From Triglochin maritima (taxonomy: Eukaryota; Streptophyta; Magnoliopsida; Alismatales; Juncaginaceae), in the NCBI GenBank assembly GCA_963682175.1, contig OY821775.1, positions 14,790,501-14,854,500 of the forward strand: a stretch of 64,000 nucleotides of DNA. Reading direction: 5' to 3'. Shown here in pieces: positions 1 to 14,899 of the stretch; the stretch's first letter is position 1; each line of letters begins with the position of its first letter. Both the position numbers and the translations under genes were made by a program. The notes under the pieces are model-generated. The model was not told the DNA's origin. It searched no databases and saw only the letters and a list, made by a program, of their open reading frames with translations.

Positions 1-888
1 AAAGCACTACCTGGATTTCTTGGTGGTAGTGCTGATCTTGCATCCTCAAACATGACATTGATGAAGATGTTTGGTAACTTCCAGAAAGATACACCTGAGG
101 AGAGGAATCTCAGGTTTGGGGTTAGAGAACATGGGATGGGTTCCATCTGCAATGGCATTGCTCTTCACAGTCCTGGCCTCATCCCGTACTGTGCTACCTT
201 CTTTGTCTTTACTGATTACATGAGAGCTGCTATCAGATTATCTGCGTTGAGTCAGGCTAGAGTTATATATGTTATGACTCACGATTCAATCGGTTTGGGT
301 GAGGATGGGCCTACACATCAGCCAGTTGAGCATTTGGTTAGCTTCCGAGCCATGCCCAACATTTTGATGCTTCGTCCAGCCGATGGTGCAGAGACTGCTG
401 GAGCTTACAAGGTTGCAATTGAAAACAGGAAGAGACCTTCAATTCTTGCCCTTTCCAGACAGAAGCTTCCTCATCTTCCAGGAACATCAGTTGAGGGAGT
501 CAAGAAAGGAGGATACATTGTCTCGGACAATTCCTCAAGTAACAAACCAGATGTCATTCTCATGGGCACTGGTTCTGAATTAGAAATAGCAGCTAAGGCT
601 GCTGATGAGCTGAGGAAAGAAGGAAAGACAGTTCGGGTGGTCTCTCTTGTTTCCTGGGAGCTTTTCGAGGATCAGTCGGATGCCTATAAGGAAAGCGTCT
701 TCCCTGCTGCTGTGACCGCCAGAGTCAGCATTGAAGCTGGAGTAACTCTTGGGTGGGAGAAGTTTGTGGGCAGCCAGGGCAAGGCCATCGGAATTGACAG
801 GTTTGGTGCTAGTGCCCCAGCTGGCAAAATTTACAAGGAGTTCGGTCTCACTGTTGAGAATGTGGTAGCGACCGCCAAATCCTTATAG
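1..888 (+). CDS. TKT: Transketolase, C-terminal part (gene runs off the left edge)
   Basis: Transketolase moves two-carbon ketol units between sugar phosphates with thiamine diphosphate and Mg2+, in the Calvin cycle and the pentose phosphate pathway. The frame is open from base 1 and gives 295 residues, roughly the last 40% of a plastid transketolase of about 740 aa. The start of the pyrimidine-binding domain is visible ([10 protein letters not shown] near residues 9-18). The conserved catalytic Glu lies in VREHGMGS, and the substrate loop [19 protein letters not shown] follows. The C-terminal transketolase domain begins near residue 170 and carries [11 protein letters not shown]. No internal stop or intron is seen, so this looks like the intact last exon. 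The plastid assignment is inferred from family similarity, because the N-terminus lies outside the window. It sits about 5 kb upstream of EPSP synthase, which uses a product of transketolase chemistry. Confidence 0.95.
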   Translation, partial: KALPGFLGGSADLASSNMTLMKMFGNFQKDTPEERNLRFGVREHGMGSICNGIALHSPGLIPYCATFFVFTDYMRAAIRLSALSQARVIYVMTHDSIGLGEDGPTHQPVEHLVSFRAMPNILMLRPADGAETAGAYKVAIENRKRPSILALSRQKLPHLPGTSVEGVKKGGYIVSDNSSSNKPDVILMGTGSELEIAAKAADELRKEGKTVRVVSLVSWELFEDQSDAYKESVFPAAVTARVSIEAGVTLGWEKFVGSQGKAIGIDRFGASAPAGKIYKEFGLTVENVVATAKSL

Positions 889-2142
889 TTACACCATTCA
901 GATTCTGCTGTTAGTTTCATCTGAACACTTTTTTCTCATGTTGGCATGTTTGTGTTAGACCTTGGAAGTTCAAATACGTAAGAAGCCTAGAATGAGGTGT
1001 TGAATCATGCCTCTTTGAGTCATGCAACAAATAAAGATTTCGTAAGGCATAATGCTGTAATGCACTTTGTTTTGTAATATGTAATCGGATCTTCTTTGAG
1101 TGATTGATTGGTGAATAATATCATGCTTGTATTGTCCTTTTATACCATTGCATTTGTGATTTGTGCTTTCGATGGAATTGGTTCCAGAATCAAGTTGCTT
1201 TTAGAAAAGACTAATTCCGGAGTCGATATGCTTTAATTTTGATGTTCATAAGTCCTCCAAAATGGATTGCTGGCTGCTAACGTTTCTTCATTAAATTGGT
1301 ATGACCCGTGAGTTATTTTAATGGGAAAATTATTCAATAATGTTCTGCAAGAGTCTTACCTTGGCATGATTATCACAGGATATATTGGAGACGATGGTAT
1401 TGTACACTTGAAACCTGAAAAGATGATAAAATTAGATAGTTTTATACAAATTTTACGTCTTTCAATTTCTTGTGATTCGGTGCAGTCTGCTTTCTGCATT
1501 AACACTATTGAACTCTTGTCATGAAATTTTGATTTTTTTATTCTGAAATAAGGCATTCGTAGTTCGCACATATTAGTTAGTACGTGTTAATCCGCTCTTC
1601 GGCACGAACATCCGTATTTGTAATGACACTGTGCCCGTAACCTCAGCGAGATTAGCTGGGTTCATGAACCTTTTATTTCACGACAATCAAAATTAGGAAC
1701 CACCTTACAGAGGTATTGAATAATTAAAACCTTTTGAGATGTTTAGCACGATTTCGACGAAAGGAACGCCAAAGTTGTTTATGACATTTCCTCTTCACTA
1801 AAGCTTATTCACATAACCACGAAGACCACGACATGATCACCTAAAGAATAAGTTACATCGCAGGCACACTTCTAACTGGATTGAGATTATGTAGATTAAG
1901 TTTACATTGTTATCCCGTCAAGTTCTCCTAAGAGTTACATGTAGATATGATACTTGCAAGCACATTTTTTTAGTATAAGGATTACTCGATCTCATGAAAT
2001 TAGGAGAAATATAAACACAATCCTACCCTTTTTGCCTTCTACTGGTGGACCAAAAGTTCAAATTATCAAATTACAAGTTCGCAACAATGAGCTATTGAGC
2101 TTCATTGCTGTTTCCACCAACCCATATATGCTTACACTTTGG
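889..2142. other. Transketolase 3' UTR and AT-rich spacer
   Basis: The first 200-250 bases are the likely 3' UTR. The rest is AT-rich spacer with only short, low-complexity reading frames. I see no gene here. Confidence 0.6.
1030..1035 (+). terminator. Probable poly(A) signal of the transketolase gene
   Basis: AATAAA lies 142 bases after the transketolase stop codon, in a T-rich 3' flank, which is a normal distance for a plant near-upstream element. The actual cleavage site cannot be read from the sequence. Confidence 0.5.
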
Positions 2143-3412
2143 TAGGTGAGGTCCGTCCACTGTCCACCAAAGTCCAAAAGAGCCTTCGGTGGTCACACCA
2201 ACCCCCGCCCAACAACCATTGGAGGAGAACTGGCCCTTTTGCACAAACACCCCATAAAACATCTTCTATGTCAAAAACGGAAAATGTTTCCTTTGTTTTT
2301 ATTTGCTTTTGTGCCCCTATTAGCTAAGGAATTTGATTTGTCTGGGGTTTATTTAGCTTCGTCATGCAAACCATATTTAATTAAGATATTGGTCTTCATT
2401 CTATTTAAAGGATCGTACATGATCATCATAATCTTCTAGCTCATCTTCTTCCCTCTTTGTCATCATTTTCTTTGTATAGAAAGAGAGAAGTTTCATTATT
2501 AAGTCCTGTTACACTACATCAAAGGATACTAAATGGTAAATAGTTTAGGTTACGTACATAAAACAAAACATTGGCGTGATGTCTATAGTTTGTTAAAGGT
2601 GGGGGTTTACGATATATACATAAATCAATTGTTCGAGTTCAAGTGTAAAATTCTCAATGAGACAAAAATTCATTCAATAAATTATTCGACTTCACTTTGT
2701 TCAACAAGTATATCAATTTCTATTAATAATAAAAAGATAAGGTAAGAAAGTAGGAACAAACTTTAAGCAAATCTCAACACATTTCCAAGAACTCTTGAGG
2801 ACGTTCGTGCAAAAGTACTAGGGCTGTCAATGGGTAGAAATTTACCCGCAACCCGCCCCGCCCCGCCCCGCCTAACGCGGGTTGCGGACAAAAAATTGTT
2901 ACCCGCCAACCCGCCAACCCGCCACCCGCACAACCCGCATAATAAGCGGGGCGGGTTGCGGTTTTCTCCCAACCCGCCCCGCATAACCCGCAACCCGCAT
3001 AAGCCATATATATTTTTGATTTTTTTGTATTTAGTTTTGATTTTGTTTGTATTTAGCTTTAATTTTTTTGTATATAGCTTTAAAAACATACATTGATTGA
3101 TTTTTTCCTTGATTTTTGTACTTAGTTTTGATTAAAATAGATAATGTTAAAGAAAATAAATTTATTTTTGTATTTAACTTTAATAAAAAATTAAACCCGC
3201 CAAACCCGCCAACCCGCCCCGCATAGCCTAGTCCATCCTTACGCGGGGCGGGTAGCGGTTTTTTTTTTTGACCCCGCCCCGTCCCGCCCCGCCGACCCGC
3301 TTAACTTTGGCGGGGCGGGTAGCGGTTGGGTGAAAACCCGCCCCGCCCCGCTGACAGCCCTATGCAAAACCCCTAATAACCATTAACCAGAGCCGCCAGT
3401 GGACCTCACCTA
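2143..3412. mobile_element. Inverted-repeat DNA transposon remnant, TA-flanked, with a nested MITE
   Basis: GGTGAGGTCC at 2145-2154 is matched by its inverse GGACCTCACC at 3401-3410. Similarity continues inward (CCACTG against CAGTGG) after a small indel. Both ends are directly flanked by TA (2143-2144 and 3411-3412), which suits a TA-duplicating element but is weak evidence, since the dinucleotide is common. The body codes for nothing recognisable. A second element (2819-3362) has inserted into it. The superfamily is not determined. Confidence 0.5.
2819..3362. mobile_element. GC-rich hAT-like MITE with CCCGCC subterminal arrays
   Basis: The ends are inverted copies: TAGGGCTGTCA at 2819-2829 and TGACAGCCCTA at 3352-3362. 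Inside each end are dense runs of CCCGC/CCCGCC units in opposite orientation, with an AT-rich centre. The flanks carry TGCAAAAG (2808-2815) and TGCAAAAC (3363-3370), a 7-of-8 match that would be an 8-bp hAT-type duplication if three bases next to the left end are an addition. It is non-coding; reading frames through it are artefacts of the array. Confidence 0.65.
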
Positions 3413-4345
3413 ACATTCAAACAACTTCCTTTTGACATACTGTGGATCATGGCATTGTATTTTAATTAAGTACTTATCAACTTAAAAAAAACAACTTTCC
3501 CGTCTAACAAATCAATACATCAACCAAGTCCTATGTAGTTTAATTGGTTGAAAAAGTTTGTCTCCCAAAGCATAGTTCCAATTAGGGGTGCACATGAGTT
3601 TGGTTGGGTCAGGTTTGAGACATAGCCCGATCCAACTTGAAAATTTCGGGTTTTTGAAAAACCCAACCTGAACCCGAACCGATTCGGATTCAACCCAACC
3701 CGACCCAAAATGTTCGGGTTGGGTTGGGTTGGTTCGGGTTGGACCCGAATCAATTAAGCATAATCAAAATTGACACATAAAATTGTTAAGTAGATAAACA
3801 TAAACATAAATCCAAATCCAAGAGACCAAGAACACAAATGATCTCATAAACCAAAACAGGAACTCCACTTAAAAGACAAACAAAAACACAAATTGGTCAT
3901 ATGCTCTTGTCACAAGGAAACTTCAAAATTAATCCATCATTTGTGTTTAGAGAAGTCCTTCAGACAATGAAGGATAACAAATTAAATTAACCACTGAAAT
4001 ACCAACAGGAAAATAAATGCAGAGGCTAATTGATGCTTAGATTTTTTTTCTAGGAGGATACACTCCATATATGTTCAGACTCAGTATAGAACGAAACAAT
4101 CCAAACATTGCAAGAAGTTCAACACGATCCCTTCTCTTTACGAAGAATTCCTACAACGTGGAAAGAAAATGTCACGAATCAGAAACTCTACATTACAACA
4201 AACTTGCAATGTAAGCAAATAAAAAGGGAAATGAGCTAATTGACCTCGCCAACATTGCTACATGCATAGAAAAATGTGGATGTGCTAATAAGGGCATCCC
4301 CAATCATCCATAGATAAGGCTTGTTTTTGCTTTTTATATATTTTT

Positions 4346-5125
4346 GGAGGGGGAGGATTGGAGGAGGTGGAGGACCGGAGGAGGGGGAGGACCGGAAGTA
4401 GGGATGCAAATGGTAACCGATTATCCGAGTATCCGATTCGAAAATTACAATTTGGTTGGTATTTGGTAAATAAGTTTTTACCGAATACAATTTGGAATTG
4501 AAATTGGTTTAAAATGTTTTACCGTTTTCAATTTCGGATACAAATTCGGATATAGGTCAAACCATATCCGAATATCCGAAAATACCAATTTTAACATTCA
4601 ATATATGTGGTTGTTAATATTTGTATTGTGAGTTAATAAAAAACTAAGTTATTTCCTATGTAAATATAAACATAATAGAAATGCAAAAATAAATTATAAT
4701 ATAATTCTCTTAAAATAATTTTCCAAAAGATTTTAGATTATACAACAATATATATATAAAAATATGTTATAAGAATTTGAACATTATCCGAATTCGAATT
4801 CGAAAAGTTCTCAAATTCGGATATGAAATTGGTAAGCTATAAAAAATTGAATTCGGATTTGGATTTGGTATGCTTATTTGGAATTCGGATTCGAATTCGG
4901 ATATAGGTTATACCATATTCGAAAAGATCCATTTGCATCCCTAACCGGAAGAGGATCAGAGGGAGTGAGGGGGAGGATCAGAGGAGGTGGAGGACCGAAG
5001 GAGGGGGAGGACCAGAGGAGTTGGAGTGAGAGGTAGGATCGGAGGAGTGAGGGGGCGATGGGGGTGTCGGCTGGAGGGGTGAGGAGGTGGAAACGTGGAG
5101 TGAGAGGGAGGAGGTGGAGTGAGGC
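4346..5125. repeat. Purine-rich GGAGG minisatellite, interrupted by a MITE
   Basis: Variants of GGAGGAGGTGGAGGACCGGA repeat irregularly at 4346-4398 and resume at 4944-5125. The interruption is the MITE at 4399-4943. One strand is almost entirely purine. Proline/serine-rich open frames on the other strand are products of the repeat, not genes. Confidence 0.7.
4399..4943. mobile_element. Nested hAT-like MITE with 8-bp TSD ACCGGAAG
   Basis: TAGGGATGCAAATGG at 4399-4413 is the inverse of CCATTTGCATCCCTA at 4929-4943. ACCGGAAG flanks it exactly on both sides (4391-4398 and 4944-4951). Subterminal runs of ATCCGAAT/ATTCGGAT units occupy both arms. The element is 545 bp, AT-rich in the middle and non-coding. 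It inserted into the purine-rich minisatellite of the 3583-5367 element, so it is the younger of the two. Confidence 0.88.
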
Positions 5126-5375
5126 TGTGAGGCGGTTAGATTTAGATTTAGGTTTTTTTTTGTTAGGATGGAGTGATGGACGATCATGATTGGATGTATT
5201 GGGAAAAATTCGGTTTTCGGGTTGGGTTGGGTCAACCCGAACTCGAACCCGAAAATTCGGTTTTCAAATTTTTTCAACCCAACCCAACCCGAATCCTTTC
5301 CCAACCCGACCCGACCACTCGGGTTCGGTTCGGTTTTTGGGTTCAACCCGACCTATGTGCACCCTTAGTTCCAAT

Positions 5376-5903
5376 GTAGGAGTGTAAACAAGTCAAGTCT
5401 AGTGAAATTTCGAACCATAAGTATTATATTATGTTATTATCAAATACAAAAAAGTAATTATAAATGAAATAATAAAAAAATTGAGTCGAGCTATCGAGTC
5501 GATCATCAATTTTTTCGAATTTAAGTGGCTCGTTTATTGAACTAAGTCGGAATAATTTTTTTATTTTTCATCAAGATATTTCATTTTCAAGTTAACCCAG
5601 AATCGAGCGTTTTTCGAATCGAATTCGAACAAAAAGTTCCTACTTTGTTATTTGATATTTCGATTGAACCGTAAGAAATACAGTTTCTATGTACATCGGT
5701 TTTGGATTAAAAAAAACAAATCCATCCATCTACTGCGCCACGTAGTCCGAACCACTTACCGTAAACTACTCCTCCGTTCCACTACACCCGTCGGGTAGGT
5801 GGAAGTGGGAGGGAAACAGGGTTTTTTAGAGCGAGACTCTAAATCCAACCCCACATTCCAATTCCATTTCCATATCCACCCACCAACCCTCACATACCAA
5901 ACC
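5376..5903 (+). promoter_or_regulatory. Upstream region of EPSP synthase, containing a one-ended MITE fragment
   Basis: From 5377 the sequence (TAGGAGTGTAAACAAG, then TCGAG-rich units) looks like one end of another hAT-type MITE whose partner end is missing. The 200 bases before the ATG at 5904 are C-rich and pyrimidine-rich, like a plant 5' UTR (5840-5900). I see no convincing TATA box. The promoter is inferred only from position. Confidence 0.4.
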
Positions 5904-9485
<3,582 letters not shown>

Positions 9486-10348
9486 AAGAAAATCTTCAGA
9501 TTCAGACGAGGGGTAAGTAAGCCACAATCTGGCAATAAATATTTTTCCCAGTGATGTTTGTGTCCAATGTAGTATGAGTGACGGTAGCCTAAGAGAGCTA
9601 CTAACTTGAGGACATTTGTAACCTAGTTTATATTTTTATTTTTGTTGGTCATCTCCATAAGGCGAGGTGTTAAATCTTCCCTGCACAGTGCAGAGTGCTG
9701 CTTATTGCTGTCGGGTTTGTACAACCATTTCCCGTCATTACTCCTAAACTGTATCCGAGCAAGCATACCTCTAGAGAAGAAAACAAGCACGACCTTGATG
9801 GTCATAAATCAGTGAATGCAAGTTTGTTTGGCTCTATGTTCTCTGGAACTAAACTTTAAAATATGCTCCCTCGGCTGATCGTTAGATAAACATACTCAAA
9901 ACCATACGTCGCATTTGTAAATGTGAAGCAAGCACAGATCGTTGAAGTTGCAAAGCCACCTTGGGAGGATGATTAGGTCAATTCTAAATTGAAATAACCA
10001 GCATTCATCACAACCACGCGACAACCAGTTCAGCTGGCATCTTCATTGTCTCCTCCTGTATATTTTTCTCATGATCCCTATCAATCTGCCATTCATGCAT
10101 ACCCCTACATAACATTTTAGGAGCAGAAACATTCAAGTTGACTGGTTCAGGAACACGACTCTTAATAACGTTTCTTACAAAATCATAGAAATTTTCTGTC
10201 CTTTAAGACATTCCAATGGCTAGTTGGTACAACACGCATAAAATAAAACATAATTCGGGTTAACAGCTACAAAGATCACACTAAATTACACAAGAAAATG
10301 GCCAATATCTTTAAAAAAACCTAGTAACAGAGGTAAGATGTGAAAATA
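9486..10348. other. Convergent intergenic region between EPSPS and ICln
   Basis: It holds the two 3' UTRs of convergent genes and AT-rich spacer. No further coding signal or repeat is recognised. Confidence 0.6.
9534..9539 (+). terminator. Possible poly(A) signal of EPSPS
   Basis: AATAAA lies 49 bases past the stop codon. That is rather close, so a more distal signal may be used. A GGTAAGTAAG donor-like string at about 9511 leaves open a 3' UTR intron. Confidence 0.35.
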
Positions 10349-13300
10349 TTAGAGCCCTCGTTGTTGATGTCCATTTTCAGGTTCATCTTCTGCATCCTCA
10401 AATCTCTGGTCGTTGATTTGGAGCTGCACAACAATGATGCACGAAATTAGGATTTCTGGAAACCAATGTGGGGAACAATCATGTAGCGATCAATCAACAT
10501 CATTTAAGAAGTAGCAACATTTACACGACCACATATAAGATGACAACCGCAAAAAATTATTGCTTTGACTCTAAGGGAGGTTCTAATCACTTGTGAGTTG
10601 TGACCATAAAATGCAAATACATGCAAGGCTCTTTTATGAACTGCCCCTTCAGTGTAACAAGGACGGGAATGGGGGCATTAATCTGTAAACCGGAGATTCT
10701 AAAGGGTACTATTGTTTTTTTCTTGAACTCTTAACAGTACCACATCTTTGGGAAAAAGGAACACCACAAAACTAGAAACAGCATAACACTTTCTTTTAAT
10801 TGGTTGAAGCAGCATAACACATGAATTGCAAGGCAACTTCCTAAACAGCGATTCAGGTAGTCATGTGACATGACTTCAGTTTCGATGATCCACATTTGAT
10901 ATTATAACGTGGATCTAACAACAGGGCAGCTTGCTTTGATTTCACACACGTTACTTATCATCGGAACTCCCAAACCACCGTTTTAAATACCCTACGTAAG
11001 AACTACAGTTAGCTTGAGAACAATTTCCCAAAAATTAAACCATCTAAAACAAATTATCAAGATGAAATAGGAACTCAATCTTACGTATAAAATCTCACGT
11101 ATAAATCAGAAACATTTCAGACCACAAAAAATCCTCACATTAGTTGGTGTACTTCACCCTACTTCCGGCTGGACACTATACTGGTAATGATCTCTTCTCT
11201 AGCTGTGACGTAGCTTCCAAAATTCTAAAAGTTGTCTTCTTGTGCTTCTTTGGTTTTCTCGACTATATGGAACACTATAATCACCTATTGCTCAAAAGTA
11301 ATATGCAGAACATTTTATCATCGACTACTCAAAACACTGAAGGGGCTGATATAGTTTAAATCATCCTTGGCACTTAATTCTTGTTTATCTTATTATCTAT
11401 GACCGACAATCCCAATCCAAAGGAAACAATGCTTTAGTAATTCAAAACATGCATTTGGAGATAAACATAGGCAGTTCGAGGGTTTCACCTCAAGCATCGT
11501 GTGAGATATATCATTGTGGCCATTGGAACACCCAATGGGATTAGTAAATTCCTCGGAATCACCTGAAAAACATAGGGCTTAACAGATAATACAAGAATAT
11601 ATGTAGGAAAAGAATTACTACAGCATTTGACAACATACCAGCACCGACCATTTCCTCTTCGCCAAAAAACCACTCGTTGTCTTCATCTTGCCCTGCATGA
11701 GGAGAATAAAAGCAAATTACAGAGTTTTTTCTTCTCAAGAATTACAACTCGTTCAAAAATAAGGAAAATACGACATAGTTTGGATTCGTAAGAGGGGCAG
11801 TATACCTTGATTAGGATCAGGATTCAGCTCTGCGCACTCACAGAAAACATCAAATAGAGCATCAACTGCCAGCAATTAGGTTAAGGGTTAAAATGTTCTA
11901 TCCAAGACATGTAATAGGAAGTGATAGGAATAATTTAAGGACTTATGTTTTAAATGGTGTTCATTTTCTCTATTCACATCTCAGATACAAGAGGTAGTAA
12001 AGGAACCAATGCTAAATATTATGAGTGAGATGTTAGAAGGAAAGCTAAATGTTACAACTTATGAGTGATATTATAGAAAAGGATGGCTTAATGGTTCCTT
12101 TGTATCATCTGTTCATTTTATTTCTCACATCTTATAAGCAAGAGGTAGTAGAGGTTAAGAATCATTGCTGGACACTATGAATAATAATTGATATGTTACT
12201 CAGAGTGGTCCAGGAAGGCAGCCAGCAGAAGGATTTTATGAAGGTTAAGAAAAAGAATGACCTCATACAAACGTTCAGAGGTTCATGGACTTATTCCACA
12301 TTATCAAAATATAAGGACCGAAAACAGCAGAAAACTAATTTAAGGATACGCTGATTGGGGTCTGATGGTATCAGTCTCATCTCGGTAACAGTTTGCAGAT
12401 CAAAAACATGATTGTCTTCAGCATCTGAACCTCCCGACTCGTTCTCATCATCATTTGTATCAATCTTCAAAGGGGTGTAAAAAATGTTTTTGGTTCAAAG
12501 TTAATCATAATAAGACAGCAATCAAGAAAATCGGTATGAGGTATTTCTATGTTATCTTTACAGAGTAAGCATTGAAAAGCTGCAGGACGGTAAGATATAG
12601 ATTATTCACATATTTCCAGGTATAGCTACAGCTATAAACTAAATTAACCAGAGCAACAGCTGAGTACAGAGTAAGTTTAACTTGGTACACGTCACATAGA
12701 TGGAACTTGATAGTTATTAGAACAGACATCATATGTATTGCATACTTTAGGAATGCACAGGGTAAATATTTGACTAATTAGCATCTAAATTACAAAAGCA
12801 ATGCATTTGATTGTAAAATTGGGTCGTTCCTTACCCATATCAATCATTTAGAAAATTATAAGAAACGTGACAACTATTAATGGCGTGAAAACAGGTTAAT
12901 CATCATTCCATGTTTGTATAATGACCACTGACATGATCGAGGATATCATGCTACTGTCAGGGGCAGATCCTATATACAAGAACTTATACAACACGCTCAA
13001 TAGTTGTGTGAGTATGTACCCAAAAGAATAATCTTTCTGTATTTTCACTCACATGTAAAAATAATCAGTCTAAAAGTAGGGACTTCTTTTGAAAAAAATG
13101 AGTCTAGACTTTTGAAGTTGTAAGTTATAAAAAGCCACAAACCTATCAAGTATGAGAGCTGAATTGCCCCTTCAACTAGTAGTTGGGATCAAAGTGTTCG
13201 AATACAAGAAAACTAAACACACAACTTAATAATTCCCAGATGGCTTTCTCCTTTCTCCCCTCTCACTTCAGTTTTGGATGTAGTTTTTCTGATACCATTA

Positions 13301-13863
13301 CACTTACATCAAAGTTCCACTAACTAATTGCTACCACCAAATCTCTTCATTTCAGATTTGGAAAACGACCCAGACGTATATAAAACGCATGTACAAGCAC
13401 AAAACAATTACAAACATCAAAAGTAATCCAATTTTTCCAATTCCAAACTTAAACCCTAAACCCTTCCAATCCCAGAAAACCCTAAACCCTGAAAAAGAAT
13501 CACCTGGGTGTAGATGCACGGCAAGCGGTAACTCTCGGGATCTCTGGACACGGCGTGCAGAGACACAGATAGGAAATCGACAGCGTAGCCTTTGGTCTTG
13601 TCCGCGTCGCTCAGCCACACCACCCTCCTGAACACACTCAACGGGGAGGATCAACCTAATCGCCAGAAATAAGTGGGGGATTTATTTGGTAACTCAGCTT
13701 ACTTGGTGGTGATGTAGAGGGTTCCGGGGGATTCCGGCGGTCGGTTTCCGAGAGCTACGGCGACGTCGGGTTGCACGTTCATGAGCTCCTCGCCGGCGTC
13801 GAGGCGGGGTTGGCCGTTGGCGTCGCCGACTCTATCGGTGAACTCTTGCAATCCGACAGCCAT
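10349..13863 (-). CDS. ICLN: Chloride conductance regulatory protein ICln / methylosome subunit pICln (7 exons)
   Basis: pICln is an acidic PH-fold protein that, in animals, presents Sm proteins to the PRMT5 methylosome for snRNP assembly; the same role in plants is inferred. Exons on the minus strand are 13703-13863, 13504-13627, 12350-12464, 11806-11865, 11639-11692, 11489-11562 and 10349-10423. All introns are GT-AG, and the joined frame is 220 aa, close to the plant family length of about 230. The start ATG is at 13863. The PH-like part contains ALGNRPPESPGTLYITTK and VVWLSDADKTKGYAVDFLS, then HAVSRDPESY and CIYTQ. An acidic linker (DTNDDENESGGSDAEDN) precedes ALFDVFCECAELNPDPNQ, and the tail LQINDQRFEDAED is typical of plant ICln. 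No defect is seen. Confidence 0.93.
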
Positions 13864-14899
13864 CTCTCTTTCGCTGCCTGTCAGTCTCTGTTCGAGTATG
13901 TACTTTGTTAGGGCTGTTCGGTTCCTCTGGCGGACAAAATGGTAGAAAATCGATTCTAACGTTGATTGAAGATATAAAGGGCAACCAATTTTATTTTTCC
14001 GTTAAATAAGTTCAGTTGTTTGTACATAAACGGAAATTAAGATCGTAAACCAGCATGAGTTGAGTCGAGTAACTTGCTCAAATTGAGTTTGACACATTTG
14101 GTTTTTTGTCTGTTCATTGCTCGCTCCTTACTCAGGTCGAGCACAAAATGGCTAGCAAAAAGCTCTGAGAGTTGTTCGGCTCGTTTGCTCATTCTTTTCA
14201 ATAATTTTTGTCCTAATTAGTAGAATAACATCTTAAAACAGTTTAAATGGTAAAAACCCTAAAACAAGATACAATTACACAACCAGGCATGCAAATTAAA
14301 GTGCTTAAATTGTTAGAGAAAATATCACAAAAAATGGAGGATGTAAAAGGATTAGGGTTTGGAGGGGATGAGAATTTATGTGGGTTGTGTAATGGGTAGT
14401 TGGGTTTTAGGCAGAGTAGTTAGTTGAGAAAATAGTCTCACATTGTCAAACACAAATTATGTGCAACACTCTTATCGGAATCTGTTGGAAAATTAGAAGT
14501 TCTAATTATTCGACTAAGACTTATGGACAAAATAATGTTAAGTTAAACATAAATCATAATGAGTAACTTCTCATGCGTTTGACTAATTTTGTTATGTATT
14601 ATTATAATAAATTTTTAAAATAACGTGATTTGTGCTTCAAAAATAGTTTCATTGTTGTTGTTAAAAGTGTTGTGTTATATATACTTATTAAGTTATTTGA
14701 CAAATTTATATATGATTGTTAGTTTTGTTGCATTTTCCCTTTTGTTTCCTAGAGGAGGACAATTCAAAGAAATAAGGAGGAAATATTCGTATATAATCAA
14801 TGTTGTAAAGGAAAAATATTATCCTTTTCCAGAAGTTCCCTGAATTTGCACAAACGGCTGGAAACGTTCTAACCAATGGGACTATTTTTCTTCTATTCT
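13864..14899. other. Upstream region of ICln and AT-rich spacer
   Basis: The first 100 bases are the likely ICln 5' UTR and promoter. Around 14050-14200 are TCGAG-rich units like those of hAT-type MITEs, but no paired ends are found. The rest is AT-rich with no gene seen. Confidence 0.5.

Larger units (their letters stand above)
3583..5367. mobile_element. hAT-like non-autonomous element with 8-bp TSD GTTCCAAT
   Basis: TAGGGGTGCACA starts at 3583 and TGTGCACCCTTA ends at 5367, forming a terminal inverted repeat with one mismatch. GTTCCAAT occurs immediately outside both ends (3575-3582 and 5368-5375), the 8-bp duplication expected of hAT transposition. Arrays of CCCAACCCGAAC-like units lie just inside each end in inverted orientation. 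No transposase is seen. The element is split by a younger hAT-like MITE at 4399-4943. Confidence 0.85.

Noticed and set aside
1321..1571. Short open frames on both strands after transketolase
   Set aside because: They are under 75 residues in AT-rich 3' flank, with no similarity or splice context.
2763..3096. Open frames through the CCCGCC arrays
   Set aside because: They are low-complexity translations of MITE subterminal repeats, present on both strands.
4978..5387. Pro/Ser-rich and Phe/Asn/Pro-rich open frames
   Set aside because: They are products of the purine-rich minisatellite and CCCAACCCG arrays, with no domain and several overlapping frames.
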